Positions 16,901 to 22,766 of a DNA stretch of 64,000 bases are shown here, one piece after another (the stretch's first letter is position 1; every line of letters begins with the position of its first letter). The notes under the pieces were generated by a model, which was not told the origin of the DNA, ran no database searches, and was given only the letters and a program-made list of their open reading frames with translations. The DNA lies in the NCBI GenBank assembly GCA_020722685.1, contig DYKH01000002.1:1-64000 (forward strand), read 5' to 3'. The translations under genes were made by a program, and so were the position numbers. Source of the stretch: Caldithrix sp. (GTDB lineage Bacteria; KSB1; UBA2214; DYKH01).

Positions 16901-19052
16901 TAAATGAAAGGTTGTGAAATCCCTTTGTTAGACGGTAGGCCTGTTTGGTCTTATTGTCAAGCTTATTCTTTAGAAATGTCCAATCCCACCGATTTATCTT
17001 CTCGGCTTCCACGTCAATCCAACCGGAGTCGGCATTATCGATGACAATCCAGCAATTGTTTTTGCTTGTCGCATCAGAAAAAGCCCTTAGCCAGATGTGA
17101 TAGTCCGATTCTTCTGGAACATAGATGTTTTTGATATCGAGGGCTCTTTTATAACGCAAGCCGGAAGTATATTCCGTGGTAATGTATTCCCCGCCGGATG
17201 CAAGCTCGCTGGTCTGCTTGGTCGTCTGTGTGATAAGAGGCTGCCCTGTTTCGGCTTCAACCCATATCTTGCCGTCGAAAGCAAAAGCATCGACGCTGAG
17301 AGTTGCCTTGCCCTGAGTCACATCAAAATTGACGACCACGTCCTTGCTGGGCGTGCCGGTTTCCGTGGTGACCCTAACTTTGATCGAATCCGGAGCCGTG
17401 GTCATTATCGGAACTACCTGACCGTCACCGGCCTCTTTGGCGATGCGATAAGGCACACCGCCACCTTGATAGTATCTGATGAAGCTATCAACATTGTTAT
17501 GATTCGAGTAATCGGAGTTACCCCATTGCACGACTCCAACGTAAGAACTGTTCAAATCGATGAGATCATTAATAGTAAAGGAGTTTCCGTCTGCGGCGCC
17601 GTTCACATAAAATTGAATCCTTTTCACGCCGCTTCCTTCGTCGGTGATCTCTGCTTTAATGGTTTCGCCCGGATTCGGGTTAGGCCTTGGTCCTGCAAAG
17701 GTACCAACAAGCTTATCCGATCCGCCTGTTATTCCCGCGACTATTCTATAAATATATATGGAACCTTTTTTGTATATCATGTAGCCATTTGCCGTAGGGC
17801 TCGGAGCATCCAGCATTACAGCTAAGCCTGCTGGAATAGCACCGTTGACTAAGGCGCTGTTGGTGGCGCTAAATTTCATTTCTGCGCCATTGGCCCCACC
17901 TGTTCTTGTGCATGCTGCAAGATATGCCCATCCCGCCGTAGCAGAGGCATTCAGGCCCAACTCACTATTTTGTACAACATGTCCTGAGCTGAGGGCCCAA
18001 TTAGCAGCGGTGTCAAACTCGTAAGTATCGGGGAGACCAGTCCAAGTCCCTCCACCGCCACCGGCCGAGGTGGTTGCCGAAGCTTGGGTTGCCAGCGGCG
18101 ACCAGTTATTAGCCTCATCCCGAACTTTTACATTAAAGTAATAAGTGGTGCTGGCCGACAATCCGGTGACTGTAAAATTCTCTGTTTGTCCTGCGCTCTT
18201 GGGAGTGGGTTCACCACTGGCTTGGGATGCACCGTCAAAAGCAGCATCGGAGGTGATTGGGCTTTGGGAATAGCGCACGTCGTATGCGGCTGCCTGTCCC
18301 GTTGAGCCGTCGTCGCCGGAGGCTGTCCAGGTGAGGGTGATCGAGCTGGAGGTCGGGGAACCGGCGGTCAAGCCGGTTATTGCATCCGGGGCAGTCGTGT
18401 CAGAGGTTGGGGGAACGTAGGCAGCCGAAAAGCTTTCGACGTCATTGTTGGCGTTGCCATATAGCATTACGCCGGCATAACACGTGCTCAGATTATTTAT
18501 TTGAGCCGCATCTTGCAGGGTACCCATAAGCTGGTCGTTTGAATACAGCTTGAACGTGTAGGTGGAAACATCAAACGTAGCCTTGAAAACAGAGCCCGGC
18601 GTAGGGCTAATAGATGTCGAAAAGCTTTGTCCAGAGACCTGCCCATTTAAAGCACCATCGTTTACAAAATATAGTCTTATACTGCCGCCGCGGTAGTACA
18701 TGAAATACCCATTCGCAGCGGTGGAAAAAGCATCAACGAAAGTAATGCCTCCTGCTCCGATTCCATCTGTATCGCAGCCGTCGCCGGCCGCGGCCCACTC
18801 AAGGGATGCCTCATTGGGATTGGCCTGGCCATTGTACACGCCAAGAAAATTCCAATTGGCTTCTGTGGACTGATTATGCAGATTGCCGTTGAGAATGACG
18901 AGATCGGCATGAGCTGCCCATTGCGAACCGAGTGCGCCGTCAGCGCGCTCAAAGTTATCCGTTGCAGCTTGAACCCAAGCGAATGCCGACAGGCTGATCG
19001 CCACCATCAAGCAAGCAGTCAAGAGTCTAATAGAGGTGTGCCAAGCGTTCAT
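10914..19052 (-). CDS. Giant secreted multi-Ig-domain protein with type-9-secretion-like C-terminal domain
   Basis: A 2712-residue exported protein, probably surface-attached or released. In order: signal peptide (about 1-30, ending VQA); LamG-like domain (31-215); fibronectin type III domain (about 219-328); glycine linker; second LamG-like domain (340-526); an Ig-like unit (about 530-785) split by an inserted region at about 590-735 that looks like a malectin/CBM6-35-type domain; 14 further Big_1/invasin-like Ig units of about 110 residues each (800-2333), recognisable by V(V/R)VxDxxxNPxxxxxVxFxV and TDxxGxAxxxxxLG; cadherin/PKD-like domains (2335-2520); an FN3-like segment; and a C-terminal FlgD-like sorting domain (about 2620-2712) with NYPNPFNPTTTIRYQIP and the ending KKMALLK. 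A GGAGG lies upstream of the ATG. Probable adhesin or matrix protein; ligand unknown. Confidence 0.88.
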   Translation of the reverse strand: MNAWHTSIRLLTACLMVAISLSAFAWVQAATDNFERADGALGSQWAAHADLVILNGNLHNQSTEANWNFLGVYNGQANPNEASLEWAAAGDGCDTDGIGAGGITFVDAFSTAANGYFMYYRGGSIRLYFVNDGALNGQVSGQSFSTSISPTPGSVFKATFDVSTYTFKLYSNDQLMGTLQDAAQINNLSTCYAGVMLYGNANNDVESFSAAYVPPTSDTTAPDAITGLTAGSPTSSSITLTWTASGDDGSTGQAAAYDVRYSQSPITSDAAFDGASQASGEPTPKSAGQTENFTVTGLSASTTYYFNVKVRDEANNWSPLATQASATTSAGGGGGTWTGLPDTYEFDTAANWALSSGHVVQNSELGLNASATAGWAYLAACTRTGGANGAEMKFSATNSALVNGAIPAGLAVMLDAPSPTANGYMIYKKGSIYIYRIVAGITGGSDKLVGTFAGPRPNPNPGETIKAEITDEGSGVKRIQFYVNGAADGNSFTINDLIDLNSSYVGVVQWGNSDYSNHNNVDSFIRYYQGGGVPYRIAKEAGDGQVVPIMTTAPDSIKVRVTTETGTPSKDVVVNFDVTQGKATLSVDAFAFDGKIWVEAETGQPLITQTTKQTSELASGGEYITTEYTSGLRYKRALDIKNIYVPEESDYHIWLRAFSDATSKNNCWIVIDNADSGWIDVEAEKINRWDWTFLKNKLDNKTKQAYRLTKGFHNLSFTIYEPGWHWDKILLVKSQPVYTPSGMGGTGPILPNVTNSEGIASTAVTLGNDSDTLVVIQASAYQTDGVTPLVDSPVSFTIDGKPGPADKIDKDPVTDNQRYTPSGQITLRARVFDQYLNRVNDVPINWQITQGQGGSVSPTSSSTDANGEASTTFTAGTDTLYKIRATSSQLLGQEAVFTAKVGKKAKSMEYVSGNFQTGTVGQLLGQNLVVRVIAEDNSLYTGFPVTFEVKQGGGKIDGQTVKQIMTDTNGEAKAPWTLGPTPGTQKVQASAAVPTGSPIDFTATAEIGPADTLVKVSGDNQSGPIGLPLKNPFVVKVTDAYGNGIRDWTVRFSVMQGTDAYIDTPGNQTKDVPTDTTGKAQVILTMGSTSGEINMVSAEALGLSAAPQVFQATATPGIASQIHYYSGNHQDTVVTCQLPQPLVVKVTGPYGNPISGHNVKFSVKEGGGNFSGAAEKTATSDAQGLASAVLTLGTLAGDSVHVVEVTSYRTDIPSEALEGSPVRFKATGNPKSPSKLVKYGPSDGQTRAAGTALDAIKARVTDIHDNPIAGHTVHFEVQGEGGSLQDPMGGSPVTAVDAPTGTDGYASVIWIMPDTTGQWELLASGNDLQGNPLTNSPLHFTATSVAGSAHKMVKVSPDTLKGTVGKPLTDNIKVKVTDQYDIPVPNYSVTFTVVQPLGQGGGKVNNLPQATATTGRDGIAGVTWTLGTASGTENNIVNATAAVTVNPTIVFKATGLPDEAKTLIADPASNNQLGQVGTPLPKPIRARVVDQYTNGIPNHNVVFRVTQGNGKIEDFPDKTVQTGPDGWAEVIWTLGPQPGSQNNWLEASARRNDANLAGSPMTFKASATIGGADSLKKKGGDLQVGRVLNWLQDELKVQVTDHYNNPIAGHQVTFTVISRVEANGGWLDTDVDTVSTKNTDSNGLASVRFKCGRQAGTKINRIQARALLNGLDLNGSPAIFEISATSSPADRMEAAGGDGQRGTVGQFLNLPLQVRARDPNLNPVQGHPIRFRILNSEPGALGNAASTDTTVNTGIDGIATIKWRLGKKAGQNNQIVEATSSSGIGPLAGSGLRFTATADADVTNKGESEINAFPVVVAADGQAKSTIVVTLKDKFDNLVTNQAVFISASGSNNNINQPPMPTDVNGQATGFISSTKAEVKKVTARAVNHMIDLADTVQVQFTPLAAYKIDYAPLPNGNYQTRNIGTALPESLKVVVLDSNQNPIANHSVTFSVTQGGGELLDSQPVSTDTNGIAWSRYRLGTKEGMNQVEARALAANGSALANSPVRFTETGVKNPASTLTAHSGLDQSAAPGQKLPNPLVVKVVDNNGYPIWGEPVKFEVQFNNGAPSGTNPVYTDMYGLASMYMLVGTQKGLNVFTATLPNYPAIPAVTFNAQTVVINATNIAEVSGNNQHGIVNQTLFSPLVVITTDQYGNAVPGVTVTFRVIEQAGVPGVGSLPGGVKVLNVTSNDEGLATTTYTLGKVAGKNIVQASAAGLQPEHITFEVYGDADYAYSMEKHSGDNQKGQMGKELLAPICVMVKDRYGNPAKNGVITFRITQGGGSIVETQPVLSNSYGIASSRWVLGPKPIVQNAAMAIASLPGGTYQPTFSAIGEDNNYPVLSLPGVIKIDEGKTVSFIVNATDGDNEPLYYSTDPTRWPDGATFDATGTREFVWTPRFDQGGRDYYPVFIVTDARNGKDIDSVKITVTNLNRPPQIDSATPTADWFKKPWGETQEFCVEATDPDGDQLFYRWTIDNKEVPSYSAPCYTLDTHSFRLEQHVPVSVEVYDIDGATARHDWTIITPVELKSFSSTVVPYEGVTIQWETASESGNVGFNILRSLTEAGEYKPINEKLIPRDTSGKYKFSDKSIQAGRKYWYKLEDVSTSGIKTQHGPVLAEVAAPKEFDLSQNYPNPFNPTTTIRYQIPKTVKVKLEVFNIMGQSVRTLVDDSKEPGYHLVLWDGLTNAGVPASSGVYYYRISAGDFVMSKKMALLK

Positions 19053-19372
19053 GATTATCTAAACCTCCGGAGAAAGTGAGAAAAGTGTTCTGTTTCAGCG
19101 CAAGACAATTGTTTGCATCTAAAACATCCATGCCAGCGCCGGTGGCCAAAAATAGCCGGTAACTCCGTGGAAATTAACCGCTGGCACTTTTGTCGACCCA
19201 CAAATCGCAAACACTATGCCAGTGCAGACAGTGGTCATTTGCACTCCGTCCTTATTGTGGAGCAGAACCGGACCATCTAGGTGGGGCGGATTGCAGGGAG
19301 CAAAATATCAGCTTGAGCGATCTTGAATCTTTCACAATGCTGTGACATCTAAATGTCCGGAGATTGGGAAAT
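19053..19372. other. Divergent intergenic region with a structured leader candidate
   Basis: Spacer between two divergent transcripts. The minus strand has GGAGG just before the giant gene. At 19130-19138 and 19179-19187 the 9-base arms ATGCCAGCG and CGCTGGCAC pair across a 40-base centre that includes CCGGTGGCC and a further GCCGGT. The structure lies 78-135 bases upstream of the giant gene's start, so it would be in its 5' leader. It matches no riboswitch consensus I could confirm. Nothing else is evident in the region; promoters of both transcripts should be here but none is clear. Confidence 0.35.
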
Positions 19373-19606
19373 ATGGATTCACAGTTAGACATCATCAACA
19401 AGTATTGCGGCGATATTGGTGAGCGAATCCGTGCATGTCGCAGTATTCATATTGCCAATGTTCTAAAGGAGCGCCTTTGTTCGGAGCTGGAGCCGAATTG
19501 CCAGAGTGAAATTGTTCGGCAGGTTTTGCGCCGCCACATCGATCAACTGATACAAAGCACCTTTGATGACAAAGGAAGAAATATTTACCTGGAGGAATCC
19601 GAATGA
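19373..19606 (+). CDS. Hypothetical small four-cysteine protein
   Basis: A 77-residue soluble, probably helical protein that I do not recognise. It has four cysteines (Cys12, Cys22, Cys36, Cys43) and no signal peptide or membrane segment. Coding status is supported by the ATGA overlap with the downstream thioredoxin-like lipoprotein gene and by absence of a better reading on either strand. The spacing of the cysteines is not a standard zinc ribbon. A thiol-related or metal-binding role is only suggested by its neighbours. ATG 19373 follows GGAGATTGGG; a TTG three codons earlier is also possible. Confidence 0.6.
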   Translation: MDSQLDIINKYCGDIGERIRACRSIHIANVLKERLCSELEPNCQSEIVRQVLRRHIDQLIQSTFDDKGRNIYLEESE

Positions 19607-20133
19607 GATTTCAATTCGGTGTTAGATTTTTGCTGTTCCTTTTGGCCATATCCTTGGTAACGAGCTGTGATACTAGGAAAGAGAACGCCGCCAAGGACTA
19701 TGCCGCTGCCAAAGCAAAGACGGCAGCCTATAATTTTAGCTTGGTGACGATGGACGGAAAAAAAGTGTCCTTGGCTGATTTCAAAGGCAAAGCGCTCATC
19801 GTCGACGTATGGGACACCTGGTGCCCGCCCTGCCGGGCCGAGATTCCGCATTTTGTCGAGCTGTATGACAAATACAAGGAGAAAGGGTTGGAGATTCTGG
19901 GTGTGGCCGGCGGTCGTGAGGGCGCCGATGCCGTGAAGCGATTTATCCGCGACTATGGCATCCAATACCCCAACGCCATTGCCACCCAAGAATTCGTGGA
20001 CGGCTTTGGCGGCATCTACAGCATACCGACTACTTTTGTCATCGATAAGAAAGGTAACATTGTTCAGAAATACGTCGGTCTGCGACCAAAGCAAGTTTTT
20101 GAAAATGACATTAAATCGATCTTGAATCTTTAA
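19603..20133 (+). CDS. TlpA/ResA-like thioredoxin-fold lipoprotein
   Basis: Membrane-anchored thiol-disulfide oxidoreductase, 176 residues. A lipoprotein signal ends at Cys22 (SLVTSC). An AhpC/TSA-Redoxin-type thioredoxin domain occupies about residues 42-175, with active-site WCPPC at Cys74-Cys77 and the cis-proline in YSIPTTFVID. Such proteins keep extracytoplasmic cysteines reduced, for example in cytochrome c maturation, but no cytochrome c biogenesis gene lies nearby. It is the second gene of a redox cluster and starts inside the end of the upstream small gene. Confidence 0.9.
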   Translation: MRFQFGVRFLLFLLAISLVTSCDTRKENAAKDYAAAKAKTAAYNFSLVTMDGKKVSLADFKGKALIVDVWDTWCPPCRAEIPHFVELYDKYKEKGLEILGVAGGREGADAVKRFIRDYGIQYPNAIATQEFVDGFGGIYSIPTTFVIDKKGNIVQKYVGLRPKQVFENDIKSILNL

Positions 20134-20152
20134 CAGCGATGTCAGGCCTGAA

Positions 20153-20380
20153 ATGTTGCAGGAAATCTCAAAAGATACTCCCATTGATGAACTGGTTTGC
20201 GAATATCCTGATTCAGTAAGAATTCTGATGGAACGCGGCATCAAGTGCTTGGCTTGCGGCGAGCCTATTTGGGGAACCTTGGCCTCGGCTGCTGAAGAGA
20301 AGGGCTTTTCGCCGCAACAGACTGCGGAATTGGTCGAGGAAATCAATAGACTATTTGTCGGGCATGAGAAGGAAAGGTAA
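20153..20380 (+). CDS. DUF1858-type small CxxC protein
   Basis: A 75-residue cytoplasmic protein. The sequence ISKDTPIDELVCEYPDSVRILMERGI followed by a KCLACGEPIWGTLASAAEEKG motif is typical of DUF1858 ('hydrid cluster protein-associated redox disulfide'-like) domains, with the paired cysteines of CLAC as the probable redox or metal site. It is 19 bases downstream of the TlpA-like gene and six bases before the OsmC-like gene, so it is part of an operon. Function of the family is not firmly established. Confidence 0.8.
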   Translation: MLQEISKDTPIDELVCEYPDSVRILMERGIKCLACGEPIWGTLASAAEEKGFSPQQTAELVEEINRLFVGHEKER

Positions 20381-20386
20381 GCCAAA

Positions 20387-20806
20387 ATGAAAGCAATGCT
20401 GAAGCAAGTCCACGGCCTCGCTCTGGCAGGGAAGGCGGACAGCAATCACTGGGTTGCCATGGATGGGGCCCCAGAACATGGTGGTTTTGATGCCGGAATT
20501 CGCCCAATGGAGCTGGTGCTCCTTGGATTGGGTGGCTGCACGTCGATGGACGTCATCTCCATATTGGAGAAAATGCATGTGCCCCTCGAGGACTTTGAGT
20601 GCCATTTGGAGGCAGACAGAGCGCCGGATCACCCGAAGGTCTTTACCAAGATTCGGATCAAGTTTGTGTTTTTTGGAAAGGGAATTTCCAACCAGGCCGT
20701 GGAGCGAGCGATCACCTTGTCGGAAACGAAATACTGTTCCGCTTCGGCGATGCTGGGCAAGACGGCAGAAATCAGCACCGAGTACGAGATCAGGGAACAT
20801 AGGTAG
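20387..20806 (+). CDS. OsmC/YhfA-family peroxiredoxin-like protein
   Basis: A 139-residue OsmC-fold protein. The two conserved cysteines are present: Cys51 in LGLGGCTSMDV and Cys117 in TKYCSASAML; OsmC and Ohr proteins use such a pair to reduce organic hydroperoxides. The sequence around them is closer to the YhfA-like subgroup, whose substrate is less clear. It sits between a DUF1858-type gene and thioredoxin, which could supply electrons. Assigned with confidence to the family, not to a substrate. Confidence 0.88.
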   Translation: MKAMLKQVHGLALAGKADSNHWVAMDGAPEHGGFDAGIRPMELVLLGLGGCTSMDVISILEKMHVPLEDFECHLEADRAPDHPKVFTKIRIKFVFFGKGISNQAVERAITLSETKYCSASAMLGKTAEISTEYEIREHR

Positions 20807-20936
20807 GGGGATAGGGTTGATGGGTTGGGAGGTCAATCGGCTCTCTTCCGTACATCGAATGGGATGATCGTCAACAGTGAAATCTGTTGGTGTCTGTGAG
20901 CAGTAAGAGCTAATAACGATAGAAAGGAAAGATGTC

Positions 20937-21275
20937 ATGAGCAACAATGTCAATCATTTTACCGATTCAAGTTTCGAGAGAGAAGTCATTCAAGCCAGCG
21001 AGCCGGTTTTGGTGGACTTTTGGGCGGCTTGGTGCATGCCCTGCCGGTTTGTGGCTCCGGTAGTCGAGAAGATTGCCAGCGATTATAAAGGAAAAGTCAA
21101 AGTCGGCAAGGTGGACGTGGACAGCAACCCCATGATCGCCAGCCAATACGGCATCAGCAGCATCCCAACGATTCTGTTATACAAAGGCGGCCAAGTGGTG
21201 GATGGCGTGATTGGCGCGGTACCTAAGGAGCAGTTGGAGAGAATGCTGAACAAGCACCTGGCTCCCGCTAACTAA
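20937..21275 (+). CDS. trxA: Thioredoxin with WCMPC active site
   Basis: Classic 112-residue cytoplasmic thioredoxin fold. Active site [15 protein letters not shown] with Cys33 and Cys36, cis-proline in [12 protein letters not shown]. The usual WCGPC is replaced by WCMPC; the dipeptide between the cysteines tunes redox potential, so its partner range may differ from the housekeeping enzyme. It is preceded by AAAGGAAAG and followed by an intrinsic terminator, and closes the redox cluster after a 130-base gap. Confidence 0.93.
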   Translation: MSNNVNHFTDSSFEREVIQASEPVLVDFWAAWCMPCRFVAPVVEKIASDYKGKVKVGKVDVDSNPMIASQYGISSIPTILLYKGGQVVDGVIGAVPKEQLERMLNKHLAPAN

Positions 21276-21363
21276 AGAGCCTCAACCGGATGCCGTCTTT
21301 TGGCGCACCGGGCTTTGAGCACAGGTTTTTGGGGGGAACAAATCCTGTTGGCTGAAAGTTAAT

Positions 21364-21394
21364 GCCCCCATCGAATTTAGCTGGGGGCTTTTTT
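21364..21394 (+). terminator. Intrinsic terminator after trxA
   Basis: GCCCCCA - 11-base loop - TGGGGGC followed by TTTTTT: a 7-bp GC-rich stem and T-run about 90 bases past the trxA stop, closing the redox cluster. Confidence 0.85.
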
Positions 21395-21410
21395 GTGCCC
21401 GGAAAAGCCC

Positions 21411-21439
21411 TTGAATTTTACGAAACTTTTCAATACTTT
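21411..21439 (+). promoter_or_regulatory. Candidate promoter of the ECF sigma gene
   Basis: TTGAAT, 17-base spacer, TACTTT, ending 36 bases before the ATG. An ECF-like GAAACTT ... CGTT arrangement also overlaps (21422 onward), which would fit autoregulation, but both readings are weak. Confidence 0.35.
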
Positions 21440-21475
21440 GCCCGCGTTCGTTGAATCAAGTCACAAGGGTTATCG

Positions 21476-22075
21476 ATGCCTAACGAGATTGTTCCGGAAT
21501 CTGAGCTTGTAGCAAAGGCCATTCAGGGGGACAGAAAGGCGCTTGCCGATATCGTCGCCCAAAATGAACGGCTGGTGTACAATACTGCATTGCGTCTCTT
21601 GGCTGATCCCAAAGAAGCCGAATGCGTATTGCAGGAGACGTTTCTGAAGGTTTTCCAAGCTTTGCCGGAATTCAAGGGACAATCTTCGCTTTCCACCTGG
21701 ATTTATCGCATTGCTACCAACTATGCGTTAATGCGCATCCGATCCCGCCAAAAGGCACCCAGCTCGATTGATGACTCTGAAGGTCAGGTGAGCAGCAACT
21801 CGTTGGAGAATTTCAATCGCTCGGTCGGCAACAATCCCTTGCGCGCGGTGATGAACGTGGAGCTGCGTGAGGCCATGGAAAGGGCCATTGCGGAATTGCC
21901 GACCAAGTTCCGCAGCGTATTCGTACTGAAAGACATTGAGGGTTTTTCCTTGAAAGAGATTGCAGATATGCTGGATCTTTCTCTGGCGGCGGTAAAATCA
22001 AATTTGCACCGGGCACGACTCTTCCTGAGAAATCGGTTAGCAGAATTTTCCGAGCAAGAAGTATTGAAGTATTAG
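21476..22075 (+). CDS. ECF-type RNA polymerase sigma factor
   Basis: A 199-residue sigma-70-family factor of the extracytoplasmic-function class. Region 2 is seen as ERLVYNTALRLLADPKEAE...QETFLKVFQAL and FKGQSSLSTWIYRIATNYALMRIR; region 4 as LPTKFRSVFVLKDIEGFSLKEIADMLDLS with the recognition helix AAVKSNLHRARLFLRNRL. Usual ECF length. An AAGGG precedes the ATG. No anti-sigma gene follows; the next genes are tRNAs, so control must come from elsewhere. The stimulus is unknown; adjacency to a redox cluster makes oxidative or envelope stress a reasonable guess only. Confidence 0.92.
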   Translation: MPNEIVPESELVAKAIQGDRKALADIVAQNERLVYNTALRLLADPKEAECVLQETFLKVFQALPEFKGQSSLSTWIYRIATNYALMRIRSRQKAPSSIDDSEGQVSSNSLENFNRSVGNNPLRAVMNVELREAMERAIAELPTKFRSVFVLKDIEGFSLKEIADMLDLSLAAVKSNLHRARLFLRNRLAEFSEQEVLKY

Positions 22076-22181
22076 CGGAGTTCTTGGAAGCAGTAGTCTG
22101 CAAGAGATTCTTAGAGGGGGGTACGATGCGTGTTCCGTTTTCCACTGTTTGCAAAAATTATGCTTGATTTTTTAATACATT

Positions 22182-22211
22182 TTGTTAAATTAGTCGGCTT
22201 TTTTGGATATT
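22182..22211 (+). promoter_or_regulatory. Candidate promoter of tRNA-tuf operon
   Basis: TTGTTA, 18-base spacer, GATATT, ending 13 bases before the first tRNA, in an AT-rich stretch. The position is right; the match to consensus is moderate. Confidence 0.35.
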
Positions 22212-22223
22212 GTATCCTGAAAA

Positions 22224-22296
22224 GCCACCATAGCTCAGTAGGTAGAGCACCTCACTTGTAATGAGGACGTCGCGGGTTCGATTCCTGCTGGTGGCT
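22224..22296 (+). tRNA. tRNA-Thr (TGT)
   Basis: Complete 73-base cloverleaf: acceptor GCCACCA / TGGTGGC with discriminator T, anticodon stem CCTCA/TGAGG, loop CTTGTAA with anticodon TGT, T-loop GTTCGATTC. CCA is not encoded. First of four clustered tRNAs upstream of tuf. Confidence 0.97.
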
Positions 22297-22314
22297 CGAG
22301 TGAGTCAGCAATTT

Positions 22315-22396
22315 GGAGAGGTTCCCGAGCGGCCAAAGGGAACAGACTGTAAATCTGTCGGCAAAGCCTTCGGAGGTTCGAATCCTCCCCTCTCCA
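22315..22396 (+). tRNA. tRNA-Tyr (GTA)
   Basis: An 82-base class-II tRNA: acceptor GGAGAGG / CCTCTCC, discriminator A, anticodon loop CTGTAAA (GTA), a long variable arm (GGCAAAGCCTTC), T-loop GTTCGAATC. CCA not encoded. Confidence 0.97.
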
Positions 22397-22509
22397 CCGC
22401 CATATGATAGCAACCCATGTTTGATAGCAAATGTCGGTCTCGGCATTGGTGAAAGATAGGATACTGAGCCGATATTTTTTTTGCCGAGTTTTTGTCAATT
22501 ACGACCCCT

Positions 22510-22583
22510 GCGGGAGTAACTCAGTCGGTTAGAGTCACAGCCTTCCAAGCTGTTGGTCGCGGGTTCGAGTCCCGTCTCCCGCT
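22510..22583 (+). tRNA. tRNA-Gly (TCC)
   Basis: A 74-base cloverleaf: acceptor GCGGGAG / CTCCCGC, discriminator T, anticodon stem ACAGC/GCTGT with loop CTTCCAA (TCC), T-loop GTTCGAGTC. Confidence 0.97.
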
Positions 22584-22619
22584 CACGCTTTGAAAGCTGT
22601 CGAAGGTAGTTTTTGCAGT

Positions 22620-22692
<73 letters not shown>

Positions 22693-22766
22693 CACTAGTT
22701 TGGCATAAGAGTATTCGAATGGATTGTTACGCACGAAGACAAAGCGACTTTCTGGAGGTGTGAGAA

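Noticed and set aside
13359..17825. Several long open frames on the plus strand opposite the giant Ig-repeat gene (for example 13359-13919, 14430-15296, 17097-17825)
   Set aside because: They mirror a clearly coding minus-strand frame with recognisable repeat domains, have no family resemblance and follow the repeat period of the giant gene.
19100..19260. Cyclic-di-GMP (GEMM-I) or cobalamin riboswitch upstream of the giant gene
   Set aside because: Stem is present, but the conserved GCAAA-type and tetraloop-receptor elements of GEMM-I and the B12-box could not be found.
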